From Chloroflexota bacterium (GTDB taxonomy: Bacteria; Chloroflexota; UBA11872; VXOZ01): a stretch of 45,701 nt of DNA. Numbering within the stretch: position 1 is the stretch's first letter; every line of letters begins with the position of its first letter. Where the stretch lies: positions 1 to 45,701 of the forward strand of contig JAJEAH010000060.1 in the NCBI GenBank assembly GCA_022824225.1, given 5' to 3'. Both the position numbers and the translations under genes were made by a program. Below the pieces are notes generated by a model. It was given only the letters and a program-made list of their open reading frames with translations, did not search any database and was not told where the DNA came from. Below are positions 26,051 to 33,360 of this stretch, piece by piece.

Positions 26051-26722
26051 TCAGTCCTCTTTAGGCACTGTGTACTCCTGCGCCTCCGGCACATCTACAG
26101 TGCGCTCGGCAAGCGCGTGAACTTCAATCTTGGCGAGTGTGATGTCCTTCATGACATCGAAGATTGCAATGCACTGAATTCTCTCGCCGGGATGTGCCTC
26201 GTCGCAACCGACAATCTTCTCATTCTCGAACTGGCGGCCCAGGTCATCAATGCCTAACAGCGTGTCATCGCTGAACCAACTGTCGAAGTCTTTGGCCGTG
26301 TCGCTGAGATTTGTCAGAGCAAAGATGACCAGCAGTAGTTTGTGCTCATCGCTACTTGGTTTGTACGTGTCAAAGTAACCGAACTTCAACTCATCAGTGG
26401 TCTCAAGAACCCTAACTACCTCAATGCCGTAGACTCCAACACGAGCCGTGCTTTCAGTGACGGTCATGCTATCTGCCAACGGAATCGTCTCGCTGATGTC
26501 GATGGTCACCGGCACTTTCATCTGGTAGTCTTTGCCGTCATGGGTGAAGGTTACCAGCGCGGTGCTTGTGACCGAATCCTCAAGAGTGATCGAGGATTCG
26601 TTGTCGGAGAAGATCAACTCGACCACCTGTCTTGCTGTCTCGGATTGAGCGAAAAGAGCCACTGGGGTCAGCAGCAAGAGCAAGACAACTACGACAATGG
26701 ACCGACGGATAGGAATGCGCAT
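26051..26722 (-). CDS. Secreted protein with a DUF4352-like domain
   Basis: A 223-residue protein with a signal peptide (basic MRIPIRR, then VVVVLLLLLTPVALFAQ, probable cleavage after about residue 25). The mature part has a first beta-rich section and a second section, FKLLLVIFALTNLSDTAKDFD-like in character, that resembles the immunoglobulin-like DUF4352/Telomeric-repeat-like extracellular domains. The ATG at 26722 is preceded by a near-ideal AAGGAGG 6 nt upstream. No lipobox Cys is seen, so it is probably released to the cell exterior or envelope. The small membrane protein gene follows 17 bp downstream. The role is unknown. Confidence 0.72.
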   Translation of the reverse strand: MRIPIRRSIVVVVLLLLLTPVALFAQSETARQVVELIFSDNESSITLEDSVTSTALVTFTHDGKDYQMKVPVTIDISETIPLADSMTVTESTARVGVYGIEVVRVLETTDELKFGYFDTYKPSSDEHKLLLVIFALTNLSDTAKDFDSWFSDDTLLGIDDLGRQFENEKIVGCDEAHPGERIQCIAIFDVMKDITLAKIEVHALAERTVDVPEAQEYTVPKED

Positions 26723-27307
26723 ATGGTGCCTCCTTGCGACACGCTACAAAGTGAACGGGTTGCTTCAGCCTCACACCAGAGTGGGTCTCAAGGTCACGCA
26801 CAAAGCACGTCACCACGATGGTGTCTCATTCTGAGACTCACTGCGGATGTTAATTCAAGTACTTATTTCCCAGCGAACTACGCTTTATATTCAAGTAGCG
26901 ACTTATGTGAGATAAGTTAGATCTTAGACTATTTTAGTCATCATGATAGCAATAGGTATAAAAGAACTCAATGCACTCGTGGGAAGGGATTTGCGGAATT
27001 GCGCGAACACTCTACGGATCTCCAAACTGCACAAACTGACGCGCTCACCAGTGCATTAATCTGTCATTCTAAGGAGCGCAGCGACGAAGAATCGAGGGTA
27101 CGTATACTTCGAGATTCCTCGCTGCGCTCGGAATGATACAGAAAGCAACCCTGCGGAGCATTCAAGTCTATGTCTGCAAATTCAGTTATGCGATTGCATA
27201 GTCCACAGCCGCTGGGTGTGCCATACGCGGTACAATAGTGTATGCCAAACTTGACCTACTATCGGCATGCAACGACGTAGATCCCAATAGCCGGAAGGAC
27301 GTGCAAA
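26723..27307. other. Intergenic region with a divergent promoter area and one palindromic repeat
   Basis: No gene is supported. The left part is AT-rich and probably holds the promoter of the 26722 gene. A 77-bp palindrome at 27062-27138 (TGTCATTCTAAGGAGCGCAG to GCTGCGCTCGGAATGATA) is another member of the dispersed family. Confidence 0.6.
27231..27236 (+). promoter_or_regulatory. Possible -10 element for the moaB-like gene
   Basis: TACAAT in CGCGGTACAATAGTG, about 72 bp upstream of the start codon at 27308. The -35 region is weak. Confidence 0.4.
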
Positions 27308-28123
27308 ATGGAAGGCGAACAGAAACACGAACACGATCATGACCACGAGCATCACCAAGGGCGCTCGCTCATTGCCAGGCAACCGTATCGCCCGCCGCCG
27401 TGTGAGGCTGATGAAGAAGAACTAGCAGCCGCCGAGGCAGGACAGCATGCCGGTGAACGGCAGGGCGGGGACACCCACGGCCACGCCGACGACCACGCCC
27501 ATGCGGAGCACCAGCACGGGAGTGACGCAGATTCTCACGCGCACGATGAGCACCAGCATGGGTCGGAAGAGCACGGTCACGACGCCCATCGTCACGACGA
27601 GCCCGCCGCCACGTCTTCTCCCGACGAGCACCGTCAGGCCGGGGCGCGGCAGTTCCCCTCCATCGAGTGCGCGGTGATCACGGTCAGCGACACGCGCACC
27701 GAACTCGACGACAAGTCCGGCGCGCTCATTCAGAGCATGCTGCAGGAAGCCGGGCACGAGATCGTCGGCTACCGGTTGGTGAAGAACGACGCGCAGCAGA
27801 TTACCCAGGCCCTTACCCACATGCTGGCGGGCCGGGCGCGGTTCGTCATGCTCACCGGCGGCACCGGCCCCGGCACGCGGGACATCACGGTGGAGACGGT
27901 GCAGTCGCTGCTGGAGAAAGAACTGACGGGCTTTGGCGAACTCTTCCGCATCCTGAGCTACGAGGAGATCGGCGCGGCGACAATTCTCAGCCGGGCCACC
28001 GCCGGCCGCATCGGCAACAAGTTCGTGGTTTGCTGTCCCGGCTCCTCCGGCGCGGTGCGCTTGGCGCTGAGCGCGATTCTCATCCCGGAGCTGGCGCACA
28101 TTCTCCGTGAAATGAACCGGTAA
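27308..28123 (+). CDS. moaB: MoaB/MogA-type molybdenum cofactor protein with a His-rich N-terminal extension
   Basis: A 271-residue protein in two parts. Residues about 1-112 are a hydrophilic, low-complexity extension with 22 histidines, many in HxH or HDH patterns. Residues about 115-271 are a MoaB/MogA domain (ECAVITVSDTRTELDDKSG, and GGTGPGTRD at 184-192), which adenylates molybdopterin before metal insertion in moco synthesis. The domain alone has the usual length of about 160. The His tail is likely to bind Ni, Zn, Cu or possibly molybdate; this is inference. AAGGA lies 8 nt before the ATG at 27308. The PhnP-like gene follows 9 bp downstream and is likely co-transcribed. Confidence 0.88.
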   Translation: MEGEQKHEHDHDHEHHQGRSLIARQPYRPPPCEADEEELAAAEAGQHAGERQGGDTHGHADDHAHAEHQHGSDADSHAHDEHQHGSEEHGHDAHRHDEPAATSSPDEHRQAGARQFPSIECAVITVSDTRTELDDKSGALIQSMLQEAGHEIVGYRLVKNDAQQITQALTHMLAGRARFVMLTGGTGPGTRDITVETVQSLLEKELTGFGELFRILSYEEIGAATILSRATAGRIGNKFVVCCPGSSGAVRLALSAILIPELAHILREMNR

Positions 28124-28132
28124 GGGAGCACC

Positions 28133-28957
28133 ATGCGAGTACTTTTCCTGGGCACGGGAGCGGCTGAAGGCTATCCGGCGATCTTCTGCGAGTGCGCGCA
28201 CTGTTCCACGGCCCGCGCGCTGGGCGGCCGCAACCTGCGCCGCCGGTCGGCAGTGCTGGTGAACGACGACCTGCTGATAGACATTGGGCCCGACATGGTG
28301 GCGAGCATGCACGCCACCGGCGCGAACTTTGGCCGGGTGTCCAATCTGCTCGTCACCCACAGCCACGGCGATCACGTGCAACTGGCGAATCTCTACATGC
28401 GCCGGCAGAGCTTCTGCGCCACGACGCCGGCCCTGATGGACGTCTACGGCACGCCGCCGACCATTGAGGGGATCATGGGCGCGGCCGCCGCGCGGAGCCT
28501 CGCCGCCGACGAGTTCCACCTGCGCCTGAACACCATCCGCCCCGGCGATTCGTGGCAGGCCGGCCGCTACCGGGTGACGGCGTTCGCGGCCGCCCACGCG
28601 CCGGAACTGACGCCGGTGTTCTTTGCGCTGGAGCAGAACGGCCGCACGCTGCTCTATGCCTCCGACACCGGGCCGTTTCCGGCGGAGACCTGGGAGCAAC
28701 TGCAGGACTTTGCGTTCGATTGCGTCATCATCGAGTCGACGATGGGCATCGGTCCGCCGGGCACCCACCACCTCTCCATGCACCAGTGCGTGGAGCACCA
28801 CCAACGGTTGGCAGACGAGGGCAGGCTGCGCCCCGGCGCGCGGCAGTTCGCCACCCACTTCTCCCACAACCGCACGCCGCCCTATCTGGAGTGCGTTGAC
28901 TTCTTTGCGCCCCACGGCATCGAGCCGGCGTATGACGGGCTGGTGGTGGAAGTTTAG
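28133..28957 (+). CDS. PhnP-like MBL-fold phosphodiesterase
   Basis: A 274-residue metallo-beta-lactamase-fold protein of the PhnP/PqqB-related branch. It starts MRVLFLGTGAAEGYP, then a CECAHC cluster at 19-24 resembling the structural zinc site of PhnP, and the metal motif HSHGDH at 76-81. Later YASDTGPFP supplies an Asp ligand and ATHFSHN a His ligand. Cyclic phosphodiesterase activity is the best guess, but no other C-P lyase gene is present, so phosphonate metabolism is not implied. AAGGGAG lies 4 nt before the ATG. It follows the moaB-like gene closely. Confidence 0.85.
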   Translation: MRVLFLGTGAAEGYPAIFCECAHCSTARALGGRNLRRRSAVLVNDDLLIDIGPDMVASMHATGANFGRVSNLLVTHSHGDHVQLANLYMRRQSFCATTPALMDVYGTPPTIEGIMGAAAARSLAADEFHLRLNTIRPGDSWQAGRYRVTAFAAAHAPELTPVFFALEQNGRTLLYASDTGPFPAETWEQLQDFAFDCVIIESTMGIGPPGTHHLSMHQCVEHHQRLADEGRLRPGARQFATHFSHNRTPPYLECVDFFAPHGIEPAYDGLVVEV

Positions 28958-29043
28958 GCGCTGCGACGGCTGGGGATCGGTCTTGCCGGGGTGAGTGATG
29001 GGCTGTGAGCGGGTTTAGTGCGGCTATTGGTGCGCGCCTGAGC

Positions 29044-29189
29044 GGTGTGTGCTTCGACAAGCTCAGCACGAACGGATTGGGGTGTGCGCTTCGACAGGCT
29101 CAGCGCGAACGGATTGGGGTGTGCTTGGACAGGCTCAGCGCGAACGGTGAACGGTGTGCGCTTGGACAAGCTGAGCGCGAACGGTGAGC
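29044..29189. repeat. Tandem repeat of the CTTCGACAAGCTCAGC family, four units
   Basis: Four units of 35-37 bp beginning GGTGTGYGCTTCGACA and containing GCTCAGCRCGAACGG. The family also occurs at 4105-4235, 37451-37629 and 45489-45701. The array directly abuts the mgtE remnant. Confidence 0.85.
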
Positions 29190-29508
29190 GGCGTGCGCCT
29201 GGGGCAGGTCTTGCGGGTGCTGCAGAGAGTTGCTGGTGGTGCCGGCCATGGGCCCGTTGCTAGCCCTCGCGGTCAATCTACGCACGCTGACCTTGGGAGT
29301 GCCCGTCAGTATCGCCTTGACCGTGGGTCTGATACCGCTGGCATCATCGTCTGAGCGGTGTTCGCGGTGGCCGGTGCTGCTCCTGGCGCTGCAGAAGATC
29401 GGCATCGATCCGGCAGTGGTCTCCTTGCCCTTGATTACGACTATCATGGACGGCGCCGGCTTGGTGGTCTGCTCCATGCTGGCGCGTGTTCTGTTGGGTC
29501 TGGCGTAG
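29190..29508 (+). pseudogene. Decayed 3' remnant of an MgtE-type magnesium transporter gene
   Basis: Translated with frame changes, the stretch reads VRLGQVLRVLQ, then RELLVVPAMGPLLALAVN, VPVSIALTVGLIPLA, and finally LLLALQKIGIDPAVVSLP, then LITTIMDGAGLVVCSMLARVLL. This order matches the last membrane helices of MgtE Mg2+ channels, which end in a 'LPLLLKRLGIDPAxxSGPxxTTxxDxxGxxxYF' pattern. At least two frameshifts are needed (near 29226 and between about 29350 and 29385), and the whole N-terminal and CBS part is absent. It is therefore a fossil, cut at its 5' side by the tandem repeat array. No function is expected. Confidence 0.72.
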
Positions 29509-29682
29509 TCGGTCAATCGGCGGGTGCGTATTTCCTGGTGGTTAGGTAGGGTTAAGTGTAAGGACAGAGCGCTATGGATGCGCCGGGGATATGCATGGCG
29601 GAGTCCCGGCATGGCAATGGAGGCGGCATGGCAGTGGTCCCGGCATAGCACTAGGGGCGGCGGGCAGTAGTCCCGGCATAGC

Positions 29683-29712
29683 GGTAGGGGCGGTTCGCGA
29701 ACCGCCCCTACC
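29683..29712. repeat. 30-bp perfect palindrome
   Basis: GGTAGGGGCGGTTCG followed by its exact reverse complement. Similar in style to the 42-bp palindrome at 16582-16623 (a GTAGGGGC core in both), although the two differ otherwise. Confidence 0.8.
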
Positions 29713-29734
29713 GGCCACGTACCGCGCATCCACG

Positions 29735-29838
29735 TGTCATTCCGAACGGAGCGGAGCGCAGAGAGGAATCTAGGGTGACGCGCGAGCCGAGGCGGTTGAG
29801 GCACGGGCACTAGGTTCCTCGCTCCGCTCGGAATGACA
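29735..29838. repeat. 104-bp palindromic repeat, variant
   Basis: The arms run TGTCATTCCGAACGGAGCGG to CGCTCCGCTCGGAATGACA and are again 104 bp overall. The usual composite head and tail are missing. Confidence 0.8.
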
Positions 29839-29970
29839 GAGGGTTGGGCAGGGAATGACATGGAGTTGCGCAGGGAATGACGTGGAGTTGGACTGGGAGT
29901 GACGTGAAGTTGCGCTCGGAGTGACGTGGAGTTGCGCAGGGAATGACAGAGGAATGCGCTGGGAATGGCA
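29839..29970. repeat. Short tandem array derived from palindrome arms
   Basis: About five to six units of roughly 22-25 bp, of the type GGGAATGACGTGGAGTTGCGCA, with variants TGGACTGGGAGTGACGTG and CGCTCGGAGTGACGTGG. The unit looks like an expanded GGAATGACA arm end. Confidence 0.7.
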
Positions 29971-30140
29971 TTGAGCCATGCTCAGTGAGACTTGGGATGC
30001 CAAGACCAGCCGGTTGAGAGGAGCTTCTGTCAACGAGTTAGCGGGCATTTGCCGGAGTGACGATACTGAGCGCAGACTGGCATGACAGCAGTTTTAAGCG
30101 TTGCGTGATTTCTCCTTGAATCGGGGTTAGACGAAGCGAA

Positions 30141-31508
30141 ATGAGCCTATCGCGCCGGAAATTCCTCATGGCGTTCGGGTCGCTGCCCATATTGCCGTTG
30201 TTGGCGGCGTGCGGGAGCAGTATGCCCGATTCGATACGTCCCGGCGGCGACTCTAACGTGCCCACGGTGCACGTGGTGGCGCCCAACATTACGCTGGTAG
30301 CCGCCACGAACCTCATTCGCGCCATTCAGGCGTGGAACGCCGGCGACATCGATCCGGGGTCGGGTGAGCGCTTCCGTATTTCCTTGCAGATCATCAAAGC
30401 GCGGGAAGACGGCGGCGTGACCGCCAGCGGCAGTCCGCCGACGTGGACGTACTTTCGCCGGGGCATAGACGCCGAAGCCGCCGCGGGGCGGCCGGCGGAC
30501 ATTGCCATGCTTACCGGCGGCATCTTCACGCTCCCGGGCATTGCCAGTCCCTTCTTCGCCCAGCTCAATGACTACGTGCAGCGCGACCGGAGCTTTCTCA
30601 ACGAGTTTCTAACGCCGGCGGTGGAGGCGACGACGTTCGGAGGCCGTATCCAGGCGGTGCCGGTGGTGCTGGGCGCGGGTGTGATGGCGTGGCGTCCGGA
30701 CCGTTTCGACGATACCGACCTGCCGCCCCCGCCGGCCGCGTGGTCGTGGAATGACTTCGTGGGCATAGGCCAACAGTTCATGAGCGCCGCCCGCGCGCGC
30801 AACAAGGACGAGTGGTGGGCGGTGGGCGAAGGGCTGTATACGGGGCTGTGGGCGCACCTGATGACCCAGGGCGGCGGGGGCGTGCTGGACATGCGGGAAG
30901 GCCGCCTGAACCTCACCTCCGATGAGTCCCGGTCGGCGCTGCAAGCCTGGCAAGACCTGGCCTACGAACACCGCATCATGCCGACGAGCGCCGACATGTC
31001 ATTCCGCGACATGACGCGTTTGGTGCCCCGCAAGGAAGCGGCGCTGCACCACGCCATGGTCTACTCCGGCGAGAATATCGGGCGCGGCTGGCAGATACAG
31101 CACGCGCCGTCGTTTGCCGGCAATGCCAATAGTTCCCTCTACGTGATGGACGTCTTGGGCATTCACGGCAAGTCGGTGCAGACCGAACTGGCGTATGAGG
31201 CCATCAAGGCGCTGGCGCCGTACGTGGCGGAGCGCTCGCTGGCGCCGGCGTGGATACCGGCGCTCACCCACGTGGAGAACCCCTCGGGCGATCAACCGGA
31301 ATTGGCCATGGTGGAAGAGCGGGTGCCGGTGGTGATGGCGGCGCTGCGCAACGGCCGCGGCAGCATGCTCCTGCCGTGGACGGAGATTGGCACGCTGCTG
31401 CTGCGAAGTATGATTCAGCCGCTCTATGCGGGAGAACTGGACGTGGAGGCCGCCACCGAACGCGCCACGCGGGCCGTGGCGAACGCCCTGCCGGGCGTGC
31501 TGGTCTAA
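30141..31508 (+). CDS. Tat-exported lipoprotein, ABC-type extracellular solute-binding protein
   Basis: A 455-residue lipoprotein with a twin-arginine signal (SRRKFL at 4-9) and lipobox LLAAC (Cys 24). The mature domain has the two-lobe pattern of family-1 (sugar-type) binding proteins: AGRPADIAMLTGGIFTLPG in the first lobe, then the WSWNDFVGIGQQFM and LMTQGGGGVLDMREGRLNL substrate-cleft segments. The ATG at 30141 fits the Tat signal but has only a weak ribosome site. No permease or ATPase genes lie beside it, so its transporter must be encoded elsewhere. The ligand is probably a carbohydrate, by family only. Confidence 0.88.
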   Translation: MSLSRRKFLMAFGSLPILPLLAACGSSMPDSIRPGGDSNVPTVHVVAPNITLVAATNLIRAIQAWNAGDIDPGSGERFRISLQIIKAREDGGVTASGSPPTWTYFRRGIDAEAAAGRPADIAMLTGGIFTLPGIASPFFAQLNDYVQRDRSFLNEFLTPAVEATTFGGRIQAVPVVLGAGVMAWRPDRFDDTDLPPPPAAWSWNDFVGIGQQFMSAARARNKDEWWAVGEGLYTGLWAHLMTQGGGGVLDMREGRLNLTSDESRSALQAWQDLAYEHRIMPTSADMSFRDMTRLVPRKEAALHHAMVYSGENIGRGWQIQHAPSFAGNANSSLYVMDVLGIHGKSVQTELAYEAIKALAPYVAERSLAPAWIPALTHVENPSGDQPELAMVEERVPVVMAALRNGRGSMLLPWTEIGTLLLRSMIQPLYAGELDVEAATERATRAVANALPGVLV

Positions 31509-31596
31509 GGCTGCTGTCGCCAGTTGCCGACCGGTCTGTTCGTAGGCTGGCGCGGTTGAGCGGCGGCGACGCGGCGTCGATCCGGCCGGCGTATGC

Positions 31597-31977
31597 TCAG
31601 GCCGCCAGCGGCTCCAGCTTCCCCAGCAGCGCTTCTACGCGCTCGATACCGTCTTGCACGGAATTGTCCGTCTGCCAATTCTCGTAGAGATTCATGTGCA
31701 AGGAGTTGGCTGACCTAAAGAGGACAAGAATCTCCGAGTCACCCGTCTCGCGATAGATGTTGTCGATTGCCTGAAAGAGATACCGATGCCCGTCGTGTTG
31801 CCACCCGCGCTGCTGGGCAACGGCTTTCACGGCGTGGGCTGCCGCGCCCCAGGCTTTTTCCGAAGCTTGGAGCCGGTCACCTTGCGCGAACTCTTCCTGT
31901 GCTTGGCGCAGGAATTGGCGGCTGATGCGCAGGTGTTCTTCTACTTTGGGGTCTCTGCCGTTTACGTCCGCAACCAC
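31597..31977 (-). CDS. HEPN/PaREP1-like helical protein
   Basis: A 126-residue all-helical protein with the pattern HLRISRQFLRQAQEEFAQGD, QASEKAWGAAAHAVKAVAQQRGW and HRYLFQAIDNIY, typical of PaREP1/HEPN-like proteins. In toxin-antitoxin pairs HEPN proteins act as RNases with an Rx4-6H motif and a nucleotidyltransferase partner. No nucleotidyltransferase gene is adjacent here, so a solo role is likely. The GTG start at 31977 has AGGAG 8 nt upstream and a TATAAT-containing promoter about 50 bp further up. Confidence 0.75.
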   Translation of the reverse strand: MVADVNGRDPKVEEHLRISRQFLRQAQEEFAQGDRLQASEKAWGAAAHAVKAVAQQRGWQHDGHRYLFQAIDNIYRETGDSEILVLFRSANSLHMNLYENWQTDNSVQDGIERVEALLGKLEPLAA

Positions 31978-32022
31978 CGCCCGTTCTCCTGCTCACGTGC
32001 TTGGTTCGTGCGATACAATTGT

Positions 32023-32028
32023 ATTATA
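32023..32028 (-). promoter_or_regulatory. -10 element for the HEPN-like gene, beside a TACAATTGTA palindrome
   Basis: On the minus strand TATAAT is followed by ACAATTGTA. The 10-bp palindrome TACAATTGTA at 32014-32023 overlaps the expected transcription start and could be an operator. Confidence 0.5.
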
Positions 32029-32198
32029 CAATGGCATTTGCAGCCGTCGCGAACAAGAGCCGACACTGTCTGGATCTGCACTGGGGTCTGCAACGTGTGT
32101 TTGCGGGGCATGGCGGCAGGCCGTAGGGCGCATTGCGTGTTTTCGCCCCATCGCGCTGGGAAAGGACATGTCCAAGCTGGACGTATGAGCGGCCCCGG

Positions 32199-32654
32199 TC
32201 ACACCGGCAGGTCGTCCTCGCTGCGGGCCGCTTCACGCGCCGGCTCGATGAGGCAGCGTTGGAAGCGCACGTGGGGCACGGAGAGGTTATAGGTGCGAAT
32301 ACGGCGATTGATGGCGGCGGCTTGGTCATAGAACTCGGCGCGGGCCCGATGCCAACGCCGCTCTGCGGCCGCATTCGGAGGACCTGCGTTGCAGCTAGCA
32401 ACGTACGCCGCGCGGGAGCGCGCCAGGGCTGCGCGGGCCGTGCTGAGGGATTGCTCGATGCGTTTCCGGTCTTCGACCCACGGCAGGCTCATGCCGCTAT
32501 TGCGCAGGATGTGGCGCGCCAGCCACTGGGACGGGTCCGCCAGCGGGTCTTCGTCAAATTCAAGCGGCTTGCCCTTGCCGGGCAAGTTCTCGAACGCGCC
32601 ATCGTTGAACGCCTCTTGCAGCCGCTCCTCGACCAACCTGCCCCACCTATCCAT
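32199..32654 (-). CDS. DUF1992 (DnaJ-C28-like) domain protein
   Basis: A 151-residue protein beginning with the DUF1992 signature (RLVEERLQEAFNDGAFENLP, then GKGKPL), a conserved module also found in eukaryotic DNAJC28. The rest is helical and basic (WVEDRKRIEQSLSTARAAL). The molecular role is unknown. The open frame extends to 32864, but the family starts at MDRWG, whose ATG (32654) overlaps the preceding TGA by one base (TGATG), so translation is coupled to the SRPBCC gene. Confidence 0.88.
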   Translation of the reverse strand: MDRWGRLVEERLQEAFNDGAFENLPGKGKPLEFDEDPLADPSQWLARHILRNSGMSLPWVEDRKRIEQSLSTARAALARSRAAYVASCNAGPPNAAAERRWHRARAEFYDQAAAINRRIRTYNLSVPHVRFQRCLIEPAREAARSEDDLPV

Positions 32655-33163
32655 CAGCCGTACCATCCCTGGGGGCGCGTGCCGTCGGCGACCGCGGCCA
32701 GACGTTCCAGATAGCGCGCCCAGCCTTCGGCGTGCACGTCCCGCTCCAGAGGCGGGGCCGCGGCGAATCCGGTCTGGCGCAGGCGCAGCGTGGTTGCGCT
32801 GGCGGATTCCGTCAACGTGATGCGCACGTGCAGCGGCGGGAACGTCCAGTCCGCGTGGCGCCACGTGAAGCCAAAGCGCGCGTTGGCCGCAAATGCGGTG
32901 ACTTCCCCGCTAAAGACGCTCACCGTGCCGTTGTCGTTGAAGAAGACGAACTCGACGCTCCCGCCCACGCGGGGCTCGATGCCGGCCACCTGGGCGAACC
33001 AGAGGCCGATGCCGTCGGGATCGGTAAGGAGCCGAAAGACGCGCGCTCGCGGCGCCGCGATGCGCAGGGAGAGTTCCAGGGCGTCGGCGGGGGTTTCCCC
33101 GGGGCAAGCGCCTGCGGCGTCTCCGGGGGCGTCCGGACCGTTGGCTGTGGCGGCTGCCGGCAT
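32654..33163 (-). CDS. SRPBCC/AHSA1-like domain protein
   Basis: A START-fold protein of about 169 residues. After a disordered Ala/Pro-rich head (about 25 residues) comes LELSLRIAAPRARVFRLLTDPDGIGLWF, the typical AHSA1/SRPBCC opening, then GGSVEFVFF and the late HAEGWARYLERLAAVADG helix. Such proteins bind hydrophobic ligands or act as stress factors; no ligand can be named. GGGAG lies 5 nt before the ATG at 33163; an ATG at 33175 is the alternative. It is coupled to the DUF1992 gene by a TGATG overlap. Confidence 0.87.
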   Translation of the reverse strand: MPAAATANGPDAPGDAAGACPGETPADALELSLRIAAPRARVFRLLTDPDGIGLWFAQVAGIEPRVGGSVEFVFFNDNGTVSVFSGEVTAFAANARFGFTWRHADWTFPPLHVRITLTESASATTLRLRQTGFAAAPPLERDVHAEGWARYLERLAAVADGTRPQGWYG

Positions 33164-33360
33164 GTTTTCTCCCATCCGGGTGTTGGGCGCGTCTGCGTAA
33201 GTATGGCAGCGAGGCCGCGTGCGGCGCGGCGGCGGTCAGGCCGCACGGGGGCCTGATTCACAGCAGTCATCGAGGCCGTGAGCGCCGCGTGCGCCGGCCG
33301 CAACCGGAATAGGCCTTCCGGCCACGTTGGCGCCTGCCATGTGTTTAACCGGCGTCCGGC

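Larger units (their letters stand above)
29509..30140. other. Repeat-filled intergenic region
   Basis: It contains short repeats of the type GGCATGGCARTGG/TCCCGGCATAGC (about 29592-29682), a 30-bp palindrome, a 104-bp palindromic repeat and a GGAGTTGCGC tandem array, each listed separately. No gene is supported, and the promoter of the solute-binding protein gene should lie at about 30000-30130. Confidence 0.6.

Noticed and set aside
31993-32202. Small minus-strand gene upstream of the HEPN gene
   Set aside because: Composition unlike protein, and it overlaps the promoter of the HEPN gene.
32821-32880. Fourth parS-like site (GCCACGTGAAGC)
   Set aside because: Too many mismatches, and inside the SRPBCC coding sequence.
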